A stretch of DNA of 64,000 nt from Datisca glomerata (lineage: Eukaryota; Streptophyta; Magnoliopsida; Cucurbitales; Datiscaceae): assembly GCA_003255025.1 (NCBI GenBank), contig QANY01002203.1, forward strand, positions 503,316 through 567,315. Direction: 5' to 3'. Each line of letters starts with the position of its first letter. Position 1 is the stretch's first letter. Under the pieces are notes generated by a model. It was not told the DNA's origin, did not search any database, and saw only the letters and a program-made list of their open reading frames with translations. Of this stretch, positions 1-16,719 are shown one piece after another. The translations under genes were made by a program, and so were the position numbers.

Positions 1-8
1 TTTTAACC

Positions 9-113
9 GGAAGACCGAGAGCTAACTATCGAGACTTTGGGCTATCCGGACACATACTTCGTGAAATGGTTCATGCATGTTTGTTGCATGGGGCAACAAG
101 ATCAAGTTGGTAA
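9..113 (+). pseudogene. rps14: rps14 3' fragment
   Basis: The last 34 codons and stop of plastid ribosomal protein S14. The frame from base 9 gives [20 protein letters not shown], then the usual C-terminus ending TRSSW and TAA. One substitution, Pro to His, is visible at codon 87-89. The bases just upstream appear to lack one nucleotide, so the frame is broken at the window edge. It lies upstream of trnfM as in the plastome. Confidence 0.9.
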
Positions 114-283
114 GGATGAAATCAAAAATCCCTTTCTTTTTCTATTCATTTCCACGATCATCGATCGTAGAGGAACGAACCCATTTACCATTCTGTATAA
201 ATGGACTATTCTATTTGTATAGATATGGTATAGGGGTGCATTCACTCTTTGTTTTTCCAGTAGTTCACAGTTCTTCTCTTTAT

Positions 284-357
284 CGCGGGGTAGAGCAGCT
301 TGGTAGCTCTCAAGGCTCATAACCTTGAAGTCACGGGTTCAAATCTCGTCTCCGTAA
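284..357 (+). tRNA. trnfM-CAU: Plastid-derived trnfM-CAU, mutated copy
   Basis: A 74-nt initiator tRNA with anticodon CAU in the loop following AAGGCT and a recognisable T arm. It keeps the unpaired C1:A72 typical of bacterial-type initiators. Two acceptor positions are now G:T pairs (2:71 and 6:67), so it is a slightly eroded copy. It follows rps14 as in plastomes. Expression in the nucleus is doubtful. Confidence 0.85.
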
Positions 358-485
358 CATTTTTTTTTCTTTTGGGGTGGGAGGAAAAGAAGAGGGGAGG
401 ATAGAACCACTATCCTATCACAGTCAACTAGACTTAATCCTTTATCCTATTAAATTAAAAACATTTACCCATTATCCTGATCCTG

Positions 486-556
486 GGCGGATAGCAGGAA
501 TCGAACCCGCATCTTCTCCTTGGCAAAGAGAAATTTTACCATTCAACTATATCCGC
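486..556 (-). tRNA. trnG-GCC: Plastid-derived trnG-GCC, mutated copy
   Basis: A 71-nt glycine tRNA on the minus strand with a GCC anticodon and the acceptor start GCGGATA pairing with TATCCGC. A few substitutions in the T arm and D arm separate it from the usual plastid gene. It sits between trnfM and psbZ with the opposite strand to trnfM, which is the normal plastome arrangement. Confidence 0.85.
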
Positions 557-842
557 ATTTTGTTTTGTTTTCTATATATTATTTATTATTATCTTACTTA
601 ATATATTATATATTATTTTCAAATTTTAAAATTGATTTATTATCTAATTTCTTTATTATTTGAAATAGATTCAATAGATTAAACAATAGATTCAATTTGT
701 ACAATACAAGAGACCCCTCCCCTCTAATTTTTTTTGTTTTCTTTATTTGCATTGTGGGGACTGATATTGCATTTTAATGTGTCTCATAATCTGAAATAAT
801 TAGGGGAGGGTCATTTCATTTTTGTATCTAGAACGAACAGGT

Positions 843-1868
<1,026 letters not shown>

Positions 1869-1910
1869 AACCGTACATGCATCTTTTGTGCATTGGATAC
1901 GGCTCCACAA
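1869..1910 (-). other. Domain V hairpin of clpP intron 2
   Basis: Read on the minus strand, a GAGCCGTAT...GTACGGTT hairpin has the form of group II intron domain V. It lies about 0.5 kb beyond clpP exon 2, where intron 2 should end. No clpP exon 3 follows it, so the intron is orphaned. Confidence 0.7.
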
Positions 1911-2408
1911 TGGAATTCATTTTTTCCTTCCCTCGAAGGAATAGAAAATATGGGATCTATCAGACCCAGATCGGTAAATGATCCAATAACCACCCTTCCA
2001 TTTATTTTGGAGTAATTTAAAAATACTATGATGGCTCTATTGCTTTATTATTTCGTCTTTTATTCAGCAATCCCAAAGTTTCTTTTATTTTTCAAATTAA
2101 AATAAATAATGATAAAAAATCTTTTTTTCGTATTCTTTCATAATCTAAATATTGTTAAGAGCCTTCCGTTGTGAAAATAAAAAAGTTTGTAACGCTGAAA
2201 GAGGCCTTCCGATAGATTAGATAAATTTGTGAATGCCTTTTCTCTCATACTCCTCTTTCGATACAATCTATTTTTTTAGAAAAAAAAAAGAAAAAAAAAT
2301 TCTGATATCGAATTCAAAGTGCCATGCTATTATTACTTAATATTCATATTTGATATGGCGAAGGCATAGTTTTCTTTTTTGTCTCAAATAAAAAACTCAT
2401 TGGCGCCA

Positions 2409-3574
2409 AGCGTGAGGGAATGCTAGACGTTTGGTAATTTCTCCTCCAGCTAGAATAAAATATCCCATTGAAGCGGCTAATCCCATGCATATTGTCTGTA
2501 CATCTAGTCTCACAAATTGCATAGTATCATAAATAGCTACTCCGGGTATTACCCAGCCGCCTGGAGAGTTTATAAATAAATAAAGATCTTTGGTATCATC
2601 CTCTATACTGAGATATACCATAAGACCAATAAGTTGATTCGAGATCTCGCTATCAACTTCTTGGCCTAAAAAAAGTAATCTTTCTCGATAAAGTCGGTTG
2701 ATTAGGATCAAATTGTATACCTTAAGAATCGTACATGCACCTTTTGATGCATACGGTTCAAAAAAATAGCGAAAAAAAAGAATCAATGTTTAGATTCCAG
2801 CCTTCTTTAGCGGGATCTTTCTAACTTCTAATGAAAGGGCTTTTTCTTCCCTTTCATTTTTCAAGAAAGATGAGTTTTTGCCCTTTATCTATACTATAAA
2901 ATTCAAAGAAATAAAAAACGAATTCTTGAAATTAATCGAACTAACTTTTCATTGATGTATTGCTTCATCGAAATCCAATTCAAATTGCGATGTCATTTTC
3001 TTGTTCCTGAATCGGCTTCTTCAATTTATTTTAGGTTTATGCTCTACTCCGAGTAAAGATCTGCCTAATTTGGATTTGCACATATAGGACAAATAGCCAA
3101 ATACCATAACTTTTTGCTACGACTTCTTTTTTTTTCAATTTATTTTCATGTCTTTCACCAAATATTCAACGTATGCATCATATTACTCGATTGATTAACA
3201 GTTTTAGATCACTGCTATTTATAACTAGAATATGATAGAAGTAGTAATCATAGAATAGATATATTCCAAATTGGGTTTTTTCTAAACAGAGCGTGGATAC
3301 TTCATTTTATTGGTCTAACCAAGGAAACCATAAATTATTCTAATTGATAATATTAATCTGGACACCCCCCAAAAAAATAGATCTCTTCACGCTCCAAATT
3401 TTTTATAATTCAATCAACCTTTCTTGGGCGAAAGAGAGGATATCTCGATCGGGGGAGAAAATGGGGAAATCCCATATGACCCAATATATCTGACAAGTCG
3501 CACTATACGTCAACCCAAGATGCATCTTCCTCTCCAGGACTTCGAAAAGGTACTTTTGGAACACCAATAGGCAT
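2409..3574 (-). pseudogene. clpP: clpP, exons 1 and 2 with intron 1; exon 3 lost
   Basis: Plastid-encoded proteolytic subunit of the stromal Clp protease. Exon 1 is 3504..3574 (71 nt, [10 protein letters not shown] start) followed by a GTGCG intron start. Exon 2 is 2409..2700 (292 nt) and contains ASMG, the site of the catalytic serine, with its usual following Ser changed to Tyr (ASMGYF). It ends in LAFPHA. Intron 1 (2701..3503) keeps a domain V hairpin at about 2725-2765. Exon 3, with the rest of the catalytic triad, is absent, so no full protein can be made. The exons present have no stop codons. Confidence 0.9.
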
Positions 3575-5576
<2,002 letters not shown>

Positions 5577-5747
5577 TACAACATTGCTCTGTTACTTTTT
5601 GCCTTTATTTTTATGATTTGATATAGATAGGGTACCGGATAAATCTTGATTCGTATTGCTGCCTTTTCCTTTCTTTGACTCTTGTCTTGGTTTTTCTTTA
5701 TCCGAAAAAAGATCCCAAATAAACAGGTATGGAAGCTATAATTGTAA

Positions 5748-5870
<123 letters not shown>

Positions 5871-5886
5871 TTTTTAATGATCTCAA

Positions 5887-5930
5887 TTGAAGTAATGAGC
5901 CTCCCAATATTGGGAGGCTCATTACTTCAA
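5887..5930. terminator. Perfect 44-bp palindrome between psbT and psbN
   Basis: Bases 5887-5908 are the exact reverse complement of 5909-5930, with no loop. The core is CCTCCCAATATTGGGAGG. It separates the convergent psbT and psbN and corresponds to the plastid 3'-end hairpin that stabilises transcripts from both sides. Confidence 0.85.
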
Positions 5931-6073
<143 letters not shown>

Positions 6074-6155
6074 TCAAGACCACAATGGATCTATGATAAG
6101 ATCATTTATTTACAACAGAAAGTCAACAGATCTAAATAAATACAACATAGGATTT

Positions 6156-6377
6156 ATGGCTACACAAACCGTTGAGGATAATTCTAGATCTGGTCCAAGA
6201 TGAACTATTATAGGAGATTTATTGAAACCATTGAATTCGGAATATGGTAAAGTAGCTCTTAGTTGGGGAACTACTCCTTTGATGGGTGTCGCGATGGCTC
6301 TATTTGCGATATTCCTATCTATTATTTTGGAGATTTATAATTCTTCCATTTTACTGGATGAAATTTCAATGAATTAG
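6156..6377 (+). pseudogene. psbH: psbH with early stop
   Basis: 73 codons plus stop, normal length for PsbH, a single-helix photosystem II phosphoprotein. It starts MATQTVEDNSRSGPR. The next codon is TGA at 6201-6203 where CGA (Arg) is expected, a C-to-T change at a CpG. The rest of the frame is open to the TAG at 6375-6377. Confidence 0.92.
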
Positions 6378-6520
6378 ATTCGATTCATAAGAACCCCCCC
6401 AATTACTTTTCAATAGAAAGTAAATCAATAGAAAGTAAAGCATGTATGTCTCTGATTTTTAGCCCACTCTGTTTTTGGTAGTTCGATCGTGGAATTTCTT
6501 TTTTTCTGTATTTCCGGAAT

Positions 6521-7961
<1,441 letters not shown>

Positions 7962-8146
7962 ATAATATAAATCATTGATATTGGTAATCAGTTATCTATT
8001 ACTTGGGGGAGGAAGAATAGTATTTCATTGCTACAAATATGGATTATTGAAAAATAAGACATGTATTTGGATATTTCCCTTCAACTCGACAAAATAGTAT
8101 TTATACGAATAGTTGAAGTGAATTCTTCTAAGAGAAAAAATGGATT

Positions 8147-9381
<1,235 letters not shown>

Positions 9382-9419
9382 ATTGATTCAATTGTGAAAT
9401 AACTAAAATATCACGACGT

Positions 9420-9467
9420 GTGTATCTAGGAAAGAGTCACTTCAAAGTGAATTCTCCCTAGATACAC
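9420..9467 (+). terminator. petD 3' stem-loop
   Basis: GTGTATCTAGG (9420-9430) pairs exactly with CCTAGATACAC (9457-9467), with a smaller inverted repeat inside. It lies 39 bp after the petD stop and matches the position of the processing and stabilising hairpin of plastid petD transcripts. Confidence 0.8.
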
Positions 9468-9626
9468 ATATTCACTGAAACTTTGTTTCAATTTAATTTT
9501 CTATTTTTTTCGAGTATACGGATTGCGTTAAATATTCAAACTCCATTTTCGTCTTTTTCTTTTCTCTAAATTTTTTTTATAATAAAGTTTTTTATAAAGA
9601 AAAAGAAAATCAAATGGATTTCAAAT

Positions 9627-10473
9627 TTATGCGAAATGCTTTTCGATTTCTAGAATGTCTAATATATGTTTTACGTCTTCTATGCAAAAATGTTTCATTT
9701 TCATAAGGTCGTCTGGACTGTTATTTAAAAGGTCCAATAATGTATGTATATTGGATCTTTTAAGGCAATTATAGATCCTAGGAGGCAATTCTGATTGGTC
9801 AATAAAAATATATTTCAATGCAATTTCTTTTTTCTTTTTTCTTTTTCCTTAGTTTAGCCAATCTATCATGAAAAGTAAAAAAGGGTAAAGTCACTTTGTG
9901 TTGATTGTTTTTTAAATGGAAGTTTTCTTCTTCCGCATGTAAAAAAGGAATAAATAAATCAATCAAATTCCGAGAGGCTACATGAAGTGCTTCTTTAGGA
10001 GTTAAACTTCCATTTGTCCATATTTCGAGAAAAAGTATCTCTTGTTTTTCATTCCCATTCACATAAGAATGAATACTATGATTCGCATTTCGAACAGGCA
10101 TGAATACAGCATCTATAGGATAACTTCCATCTTGAAAGTTATTTGGCGTTTGTATATGATATCCTCGATTCCTCTCGATTTGTAATTCAATACACAAATG
10201 AATTGGTTCTGTTAGGTTAGCTATATGTTGTGTATTATCAATGATTTCCACAGAAGGTGGTAAGATGATGTCTTGAGCAGTTACATATCCAGGACCCTTG
10301 ACACAAATAAACGCGTCACGACTTCCATACAGATTACTTCTCAATACAATTTCTTTCAAATTGTTGAAGCTTACTTGAACATGAATAACTCCCTTTGGTA
10401 TTCTACGCGTACTTTTATGTGAACCAATGCATTCATTCCTACGTGAACCAATTTTAGGTATGGGTTTTGCCAT
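9627..10473 (-). pseudogene. In-frame rps11-rpoA chimera
   Basis: On the minus strand the first ~38 codons (from 10473) are ribosomal protein S11 ([13 protein letters not shown]...IHVQVSFNN). They run straight, in frame, into the interior of the plastid RNA polymerase alpha subunit ([13 protein letters not shown]...). The junction is near 10360-10364, at a shared AAT. The deletion removed most of rps11, the spacer and roughly the first 90 codons of rpoA. The fused frame is open for 224 codons to 9799. A shift in the A-rich run near 9825-9845 then separates it from the rpoA C-terminal domain (9627..~9815), whose helix-hairpin-helix region still reads well. Confidence 0.92.
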
Positions 10474-10596
10474 ATTTTATCATCTCATAAATATAAGCCA
10501 GAGATATATGGATATATCCATTTCATGTCAAAAGAGATCTCTTTTTTGTTTATGTGTATATCGTGGCCTTTCGGGGTCCTTTTCTTTTTAGAAAGA

Positions 10597-10710
10597 TTAT
10601 CCTTGTCTTTGTTTATGTCTCGGATTGGAACAAATTACTATAATGCGTCTCCGCCTACGGATCAGTCAACATTTTTCACAAATTTTACAAACGGAGGCCC
10701 TTATTTTCAT
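10597..10710 (-). pseudogene. rpl36: rpl36 with nonsense codon
   Basis: 37 codons plus stop, the full length of plastid ribosomal protein L36, starting MKIRASV. One Arg codon is now TGT (Cys) and a later CGA is TGA, both C to T. The zinc-binding cysteines are still recognisable around CxxCxxx. It lies between rps11 and infA as in plastomes. Confidence 0.88.
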
Positions 10711-10783
10711 ATAAGTTTCTTGAAATTTTAAATTTTGAATTGTATCCTTACAAAAAAAAGTAATATTCAAATGGAAAAACCCC

Positions 10784-11019
10784 CTAATCATTCGATTCTT
10801 TTTTTCGTAGTTTATAAATTATATGCCCTCCGTTTGACTTATAACAACTTACTTCAATTTTTACTCTATCTCACGCTAGTATACGTATAAAACTATGTCG
10901 AATCCGTCCTGAAACATAACCTAGAATTATAGTCCCGTTAACTCGAAACGAACCGGGAACATACCATCGGGAAGTGGTTTATTAATTAAACCTTCATGAT
11001 TCCATTTTTGTTCTTTCAT
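10784..11019 (-). pseudogene. infA: infA (initiation factor 1), degenerate
   Basis: Begins MKEQKW at 11017-11019. S1/OB-fold similarity can be followed to the terminal NSND and TAG (10784-10786), but only by changing frame. There are several stops from about codon 31. infA is often already a pseudogene in eudicot plastomes, so some damage may predate the transfer. Confidence 0.82.
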
Positions 11020-11142
11020 TTCAGGTGAAACCCCGTCAAGTATCAACTAATGAAGGAGGAGTGATATGATATTAGAAACCCACCATTTCCCATTTTTTTT
11101 ACAAATGGGGAAGTTCTGTATAGAATTCGAATATCATAAAGA

Positions 11143-11547
11143 TTACCATATATAACACAAAATTTCTCCGCTGATTCCTGCTAGTCGAGCCTCTTGGTCT
11201 GTCATTATACCCAGAGAAGTAGAAAGAATTACAATCCCCATCCCACCTAAAATTCTAGGAATTCATTGATAGTTAGAATAGATTCGTAGACCAGGTCGAC
11301 TAATCCGTTTTAAATTTAAAATAGTTTTAAATGGTCCTTTCCTATTCCTTTTATGTTATAGGGTTAAAACCAAAAAATCTTTGTTGCTTTTCCGATGTTT
11401 CCTCACGTTTTCAATAAAACCTTCTCGTAAAAGTATTTTAACAATGTTTTCGGTGATATTAGTAGATGGTATTCAAAACATTCATTTTCTATTCATATCA
11501 GCATTACGTATAGCGGTTATTATGTTAGCAATAGTGTCCTTACCCAT
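11143..11547 (-). pseudogene. rps8: rps8 with internal stops
   Basis: 134 codons plus stop, the normal length of plastid ribosomal protein S8. Its start and its C-terminus (GEILCYIW) are both in place, so there is no net indel. Stops interrupt the frame in the middle (for example a TAA in the LTLRHRRN region and TGA in YQRIPRIL). The gene lies between infA and rpl14 as expected. Confidence 0.87.
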
Positions 11548-11697
11548 GATAAATGAAAATTAGTGTTTCCTTCGAATTTGGATATAATCAACATGCTCGT
11601 TTTTATTAAATATTTTTGAATTCTTAAAGGTATATGCGTGAGACACAATCTATTAATTAATTTAATTCAAATACTATAACTATATCACGGTCTTATC

Positions 11698-12066
11698 TTA
11701 TAATACTTCAGGTGCTAATGAAATGATTTTAGTGAAATTTAATTGTCTCAATTCTCGGGCGATCGCACCAAAAATTCGAGTTCCTTTTGGATTTCCTTCT
11801 TGATCAACAACAACTGCAACATTGTCATCATATCATATTATCATACCGTTTTCTCGTTTGAGTTCTTTACAAGTACGTACAATTATAGCTCTGATCACTT
11901 CTGATCTTTCTAGAGGTGTATTTGGGACTGCTTCTTTGATTACAGCAATAATAACGTCCCCAATATGAGCATATCGTCGATTACTAGCTCCTATGATTCG
12001 AATACACATCAATTCTCGGGCCCCGCTGTTATCCGCTACATTCAAATGGCTTTGAGGTTGAATCAT
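11698..12066 (-). pseudogene. rpl14: rpl14 with one stop
   Basis: 122 codons plus stop, full length for plastid ribosomal protein L14. It reads [20 protein letters not shown] through GMII, then TGA (11830-11832) where Arg is expected, then [17 protein letters not shown] to the normal end LAPEVL. Only this nonsense change disables it. Confidence 0.9.
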
Positions 12067-12197
12067 ATTATTTTTTTAATCTGTTCTTTCAATGTAAAGG
12101 GCGAAATAAAAAAAAAAGAAATATTGTTTGTCCAAACCAAACAAAAAAAGAAATTTGCAATTGTTTTTTTTATCCCAAAGACCGCTTTCCTACATTC

Positions 12198-12596
12198 CTA
12201 TCCGGAAATAATGAATTGGGTTCGTATAGGCATTTTTGATGCCGCTATTGAAATAGCTTTTCTGGCTATATTTTCTGCTACTCCACCCATTTCATAAAGT
12301 ATTCTTCCTGGTTTAACGATAGCTACCCAATATTCGGGAGATCCTTTCCCCGAACCCATACGTGTTTCCGTAGGTCTTAGTGTAACTGGTTTGTCTGGAA
12401 ATATACGTACCCATATTTTTCCGCCGCGTCGTGCATTTCGTGTCATTACTCTTCGTCCCGCTTCTATTTGTCTAGATGTGATCCAAGCGGGTTCAAGTGC
12501 CTGAAGAGCGTATCTACCGAAGCAAATACGATTACCTCGATAAGATGTTCCTTTCATTCTTCCTCAATGGTGCTTACGAAATCTGGTTCTTTTGGG
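12198..12596 (-). pseudogene. rpl16: rpl16 exon 2 (minus strand)
   Basis: Encodes ribosomal protein L16 from PKRTRFRK to TQFIISG and the TAG at 12198-12200. One TGA replaces an Arg codon at about 12561-12563, near the start of the exon. Upstream on this strand is the intron 3' end with a domain V hairpin at about 12641-12671. Exon 1 does not follow; it lies 650 bp away on the opposite strand. Confidence 0.92.
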
Positions 12597-12884
12597 GTTA
12601 TAGTTGATGGTTGTTTCTCAATTCCATCTCTACTACAAAACCGGACATGATAATTTATTCTCATCCAGCTCCTCGCGAATGAAACGATTCAAAAAGAATA
12701 TACATGTATTTAATTAATCAATAATATACTGAATCATGGGATATTTCATCGAATATCTAATCTATCTATTAAAAATTTGTATATCTTCTTTTGAGATAGA
12801 ACTCACTATGTATTCTATTTATAGATTCTTTCTATATTTATAGAAAGGATTATTTTTCTTCCTAGTCTTCGACACAAGAAAAAT
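12597..12884 (-). other. 3' part of rpl16 group II intron
   Basis: AT-rich intron sequence with a domain V form (GAGCTGGATGAGAA...CATGTCCGG read on the minus strand). The intron ends at 12597 against exon 2. Its upstream border merges into the trnE fragment near 12885. Confidence 0.7.
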
Positions 12885-12937
12885 TCCCCGCTGCCTCCTT
12901 GAAAGAGAGATGTCCTGAACCACTAGATGATGGGGGC
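12885..12937 (-). pseudogene. trnE-UUC: trnE-UUC 5' fragment
   Basis: Read on the minus strand from 12937 it starts GCCCCCAT and continues through the D arm, the TTC anticodon loop and into the T stem (GCAGCGGGGA). It stops before the T loop and acceptor 3' half, at a junction with rpl16 intron sequence. It is thus a 53-nt truncated plastid glutamate tRNA gene. Confidence 0.85.
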
Positions 12938-12967
12938 ATACTTGCCCGACTGCTATCATACATACTA

Positions 12968-13105
12968 TGATCGTGTCGAATGGATCAGAGAAGGTAGGGT
13001 TCCTCTACAAACCATTTGAGCTAAAATTGATTATTGTTCCTATACAGTTGGGACTATCTATGGGTATTAGGCATCAAAATTTGGATATTTGTAGACGAAG
13101 AATAA
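12968..13105 (+). pseudogene. rps3: rps3 3' end
   Basis: On the plus strand this reads the C-terminus of plastid ribosomal protein S3: RVEWIREGRVPLQTI, a TGA, AKIDYCSYTV, a one-base loss in a G run, then GIKIWIFVDEE and TAA at 13103-13105. In plastomes rps3 precedes rpl16 exon 1, and it does here too, but the pair is inverted relative to rpl16 exon 2. Confidence 0.88.
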
Positions 13106-13250
13106 TAAGCCTTTACTCAACCTGTCTTTATGTTTTATTCAATGATAGAACAAAAAATGACAAAGTCTCTCATTCTTTTTCTGTTAAATCACAAATGAGC
13201 AATTCTATAAGGTTGAATAAAAATTCAATTAATCATTTGATATAATTGCT

Positions 13251-13336
13251 ATGCTTAGTGTGCGACTCCTTGGTTTTTTTAAAGTTCAGATAAAAAAAAT
13301 GGACTGGCCAACAATATGAACTAATAATTATAGAAC
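13251..13336 (+). pseudogene. rpl16: rpl16 exon 1 and start of intron (plus strand)
   Basis: ATGCTTAGT (13251-13259) is the 9-nt first exon of rpl16. It is followed by the group II intron start GTGCGACTCCTTGG and about 70 nt of typical intron. The intron is cut at an AACTAA that joins 16S sequence. It is on the strand opposite to exon 2, so an inversion or independent joining separated the two. Confidence 0.88.
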
Positions 13337-13410
13337 TAACGCGTTACAGCACTGCACGGGTCGATACGCACAGCGCCTAGTATCCCGCCTGGGGAGTATG
13401 TTCGCTAGAA

Positions 13411-13447
<37 letters not shown>

Positions 13448-13490
13448 TTGGAGCATGTGGTTTAATTCGATGCAAAGCGAAGAACCTTAT
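13337..13490 (+). rRNA. rrn16: Plastid 16S rRNA fragment with internal inversion
   Basis: Bases 13379-13490 read forward through the 900-region of 16S, including the universal AAACTCAAAGGAATTGACGG, up to GAAGAACCTTA. Bases 13337-13385 are the neighbouring upstream segment in reverse complement. In normal 16S that segment is bounded by GGATACT and AGTATCC, which are inverted copies of each other, so a flip between them explains the join. Four bases (GCTA) are missing beside the TAACGCGTTA palindrome. Only about 10% of the rRNA is present. Confidence 0.9.
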
Positions 13491-13863
13491 CAATTTCGAT
13501 TCATTTCAATATGAACAACATTTTATTCCCTTGTTCTGTACTTTTTCTAGTCAATTGAATCTATTGGGAATAGATCGAATAAAATCATTTTTATCTTAGA
13601 CACAGAAAAAATCTTCAAATAAGATGCACTTGCTAGTACTAGTATATCTGAGAATTCTTAATTAGCTAGTTGTAAATAGTCCCAGACTGTGGAATAAAGG
13701 ATTATCCCGGACCTACCTACACCGAGGTATTGACGGTGATTCTCAAATATCGCAGAACAGAATGTGATACGATGAGATAGAATGCCTACTCTTAACGGTC
13801 AAAGCGAACTCTTTCATTCTGAATTAAAGATTTCCTTTTTTCACCCCATTCGCCACACGGGAG
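13491..13863. other. Unassigned plastid-like sequence
   Basis: A 370-bp stretch between the 16S and psaB fragments. It looks like plastid noncoding DNA in composition, but I could not assign it to a locus. No gene or tRNA was recognised. It may contain a further junction. Confidence 0.4.
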
Positions 13864-14989
<1,126 letters not shown>

Positions 14990-16430
14990 ATAAAATTGGC
15001 CACGCTAGAAGTTGTCTTTTGTAAAGACGGCTTCAAGTTGGCAAAAGGCATCTTTATAAAAGACGCCTTCAGTGTAGATGCTCCCACCTTATAAAAATCA
15101 TCAACACAACCTATAACATAACCCTGCATACAAAATTCATCCATATAGCAGAACATTTTATAACTTTTCATACATTCTCAATGAAACAACATACATTTTT
15201 AACAAATTTTATAACTTTACATTTTATATTATTATACAAAAATCCAAATATAAAAAATATAAATCAATCACGTTCCACACGGTGGTCGTCTTCTCTCTTC
15301 TTGGACGTCTTTCATATGTTTGTAGTTGAGTTACTTTGAGATGATGGACCTTCCTCTATAATAGCTGCTGCTACACTTTCTTCCTCTACAATAAGCGGCG
15401 AGTCTTCCTCCATAATATGTGGGTCTTCATCCACAATAGGTGAGTTTCGGGTACGTCTTATCCTCCTCTTCCAGGAGCACTAGCTCGTCCTCCTCTACGC
15501 CTGCTGAGGTTGATGAAATGGTTCATAAGTAGAACCAAGTTGAGTCACTAACTCACCTCCAAATGTATAAAAGATCGGCGGCGTTTTTGGCTCTTGTTGA
15601 GACCTAAATGGTTCGTCTCTAGGCATGTGTGATTCTTGTTGACTTATTTGAGATGAGTTATGCACTCCATGCCTTCGGGAGAAAGGAGTTTGATAAGCCG
15701 CATTCGCTTGTCTTATTGCTTGTGCGGCTGTCTCACACACATTACGGATTAGAGGCATTATCCAGGACGGCTCAGTATCATTAAGTGTCAAATTGTTAAT
15801 ATTATCCAGACTCTCTGTCTGCATAGATAAAAAAACATTATATAAGTTACTTATTAAGTGACCATATAAGCCTCATTAATTACATAAATTAATAAAAAAT
15901 TACCATTAAATCATATAACGCTCATTGTTGAGTTATGTATCGCCATGTGATTCTCTGATACCATAACATGTATGAGCTATCATATCCATGTTCATCCACG
16001 TGCCCCTCAGCAATGTGTGTCATACGCTCATCACATCTCTCAATGTATGCCTGATGTTGGATGCCTCAATTTAGTTCATTTCTCCCCCTTAAGTCTATGT
16101 CATGCAACCGTCTTTTGATATCACATGGTTTGGGCACACATTGAATCATACTGAATTATCTTAGAACATGATCTAGTTGATCCATTCCACTATATGAAAG
16201 TAAATGAGGGGAGAAGCAGCTTTCTACTTTCTGTTTGTATGCAAGGAATATAAAGGTATTGTTAAAGGCGTCTTTTATAAAGACGTCTTCTACTATTAAT
16301 GAAGGCGTCTTTTGTATAGACGCATTTCCAAAAGTAGAAGGCGTCTTAAAGACACCTTCTACATTCTCACATTTGTGATCACGCCAACACGAAGACGTCT
16401 TTTACAAAGACGTATTCATCTTAATTGTAC
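14990..16430 (-). mobile_element. Decayed DNA transposon with plant-mobile-domain gene remnant
   Basis: Both ends carry clusters of a palindromic motif (AAGGCGTCTTTTATAAAGAC type): about 15010-15075 and 16262-16420. They lie in mirrored order, like subterminal repeats of a DNA transposon. Between them, on the minus strand, is a decayed coding region. About 16160-15905 reads like the C-terminal part of a plant mobile domain (PMD) protein (CDIKRRLHDIDLRGRNE, LWYQRITWRYIT). It is followed by an apparent ~90-bp intron and a Q-rich tail (15824..15495). A TGA lies just before the donor site. I could not find clean terminal repeats or a target duplication. Confidence 0.55.
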
Positions 16431-16719
16431 ATTTCCACCTTATTTTTAGAATTTGCTTAAAAAATATAATATTTTAATTATTTTTTTTCAAATATACTAT
16501 AGAATATTCAAAAATCTGATTTTCTGTTAGTTATTTAAAATATATTAAAAATTAAAAGAAAAATCATGTCATCTTTGTCTCGCTTTTCACATTAAAAAGC
16601 AACAACATTTACAACATTAAGCACGTGTTGCGTTGTCCGCACTCTAGTTGTTGCGCTTGACTGATGTCGTATCATTTGCTTTGGACCTTTCCGCATACCA
16701 CTCAAGGCCATAGTCCCAC

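Noticed and set aside
10525..10731. Plus-strand 68-codon frame
   Set aside because: Antisense to rpl36 and its spacer; plastid gene is on minus.
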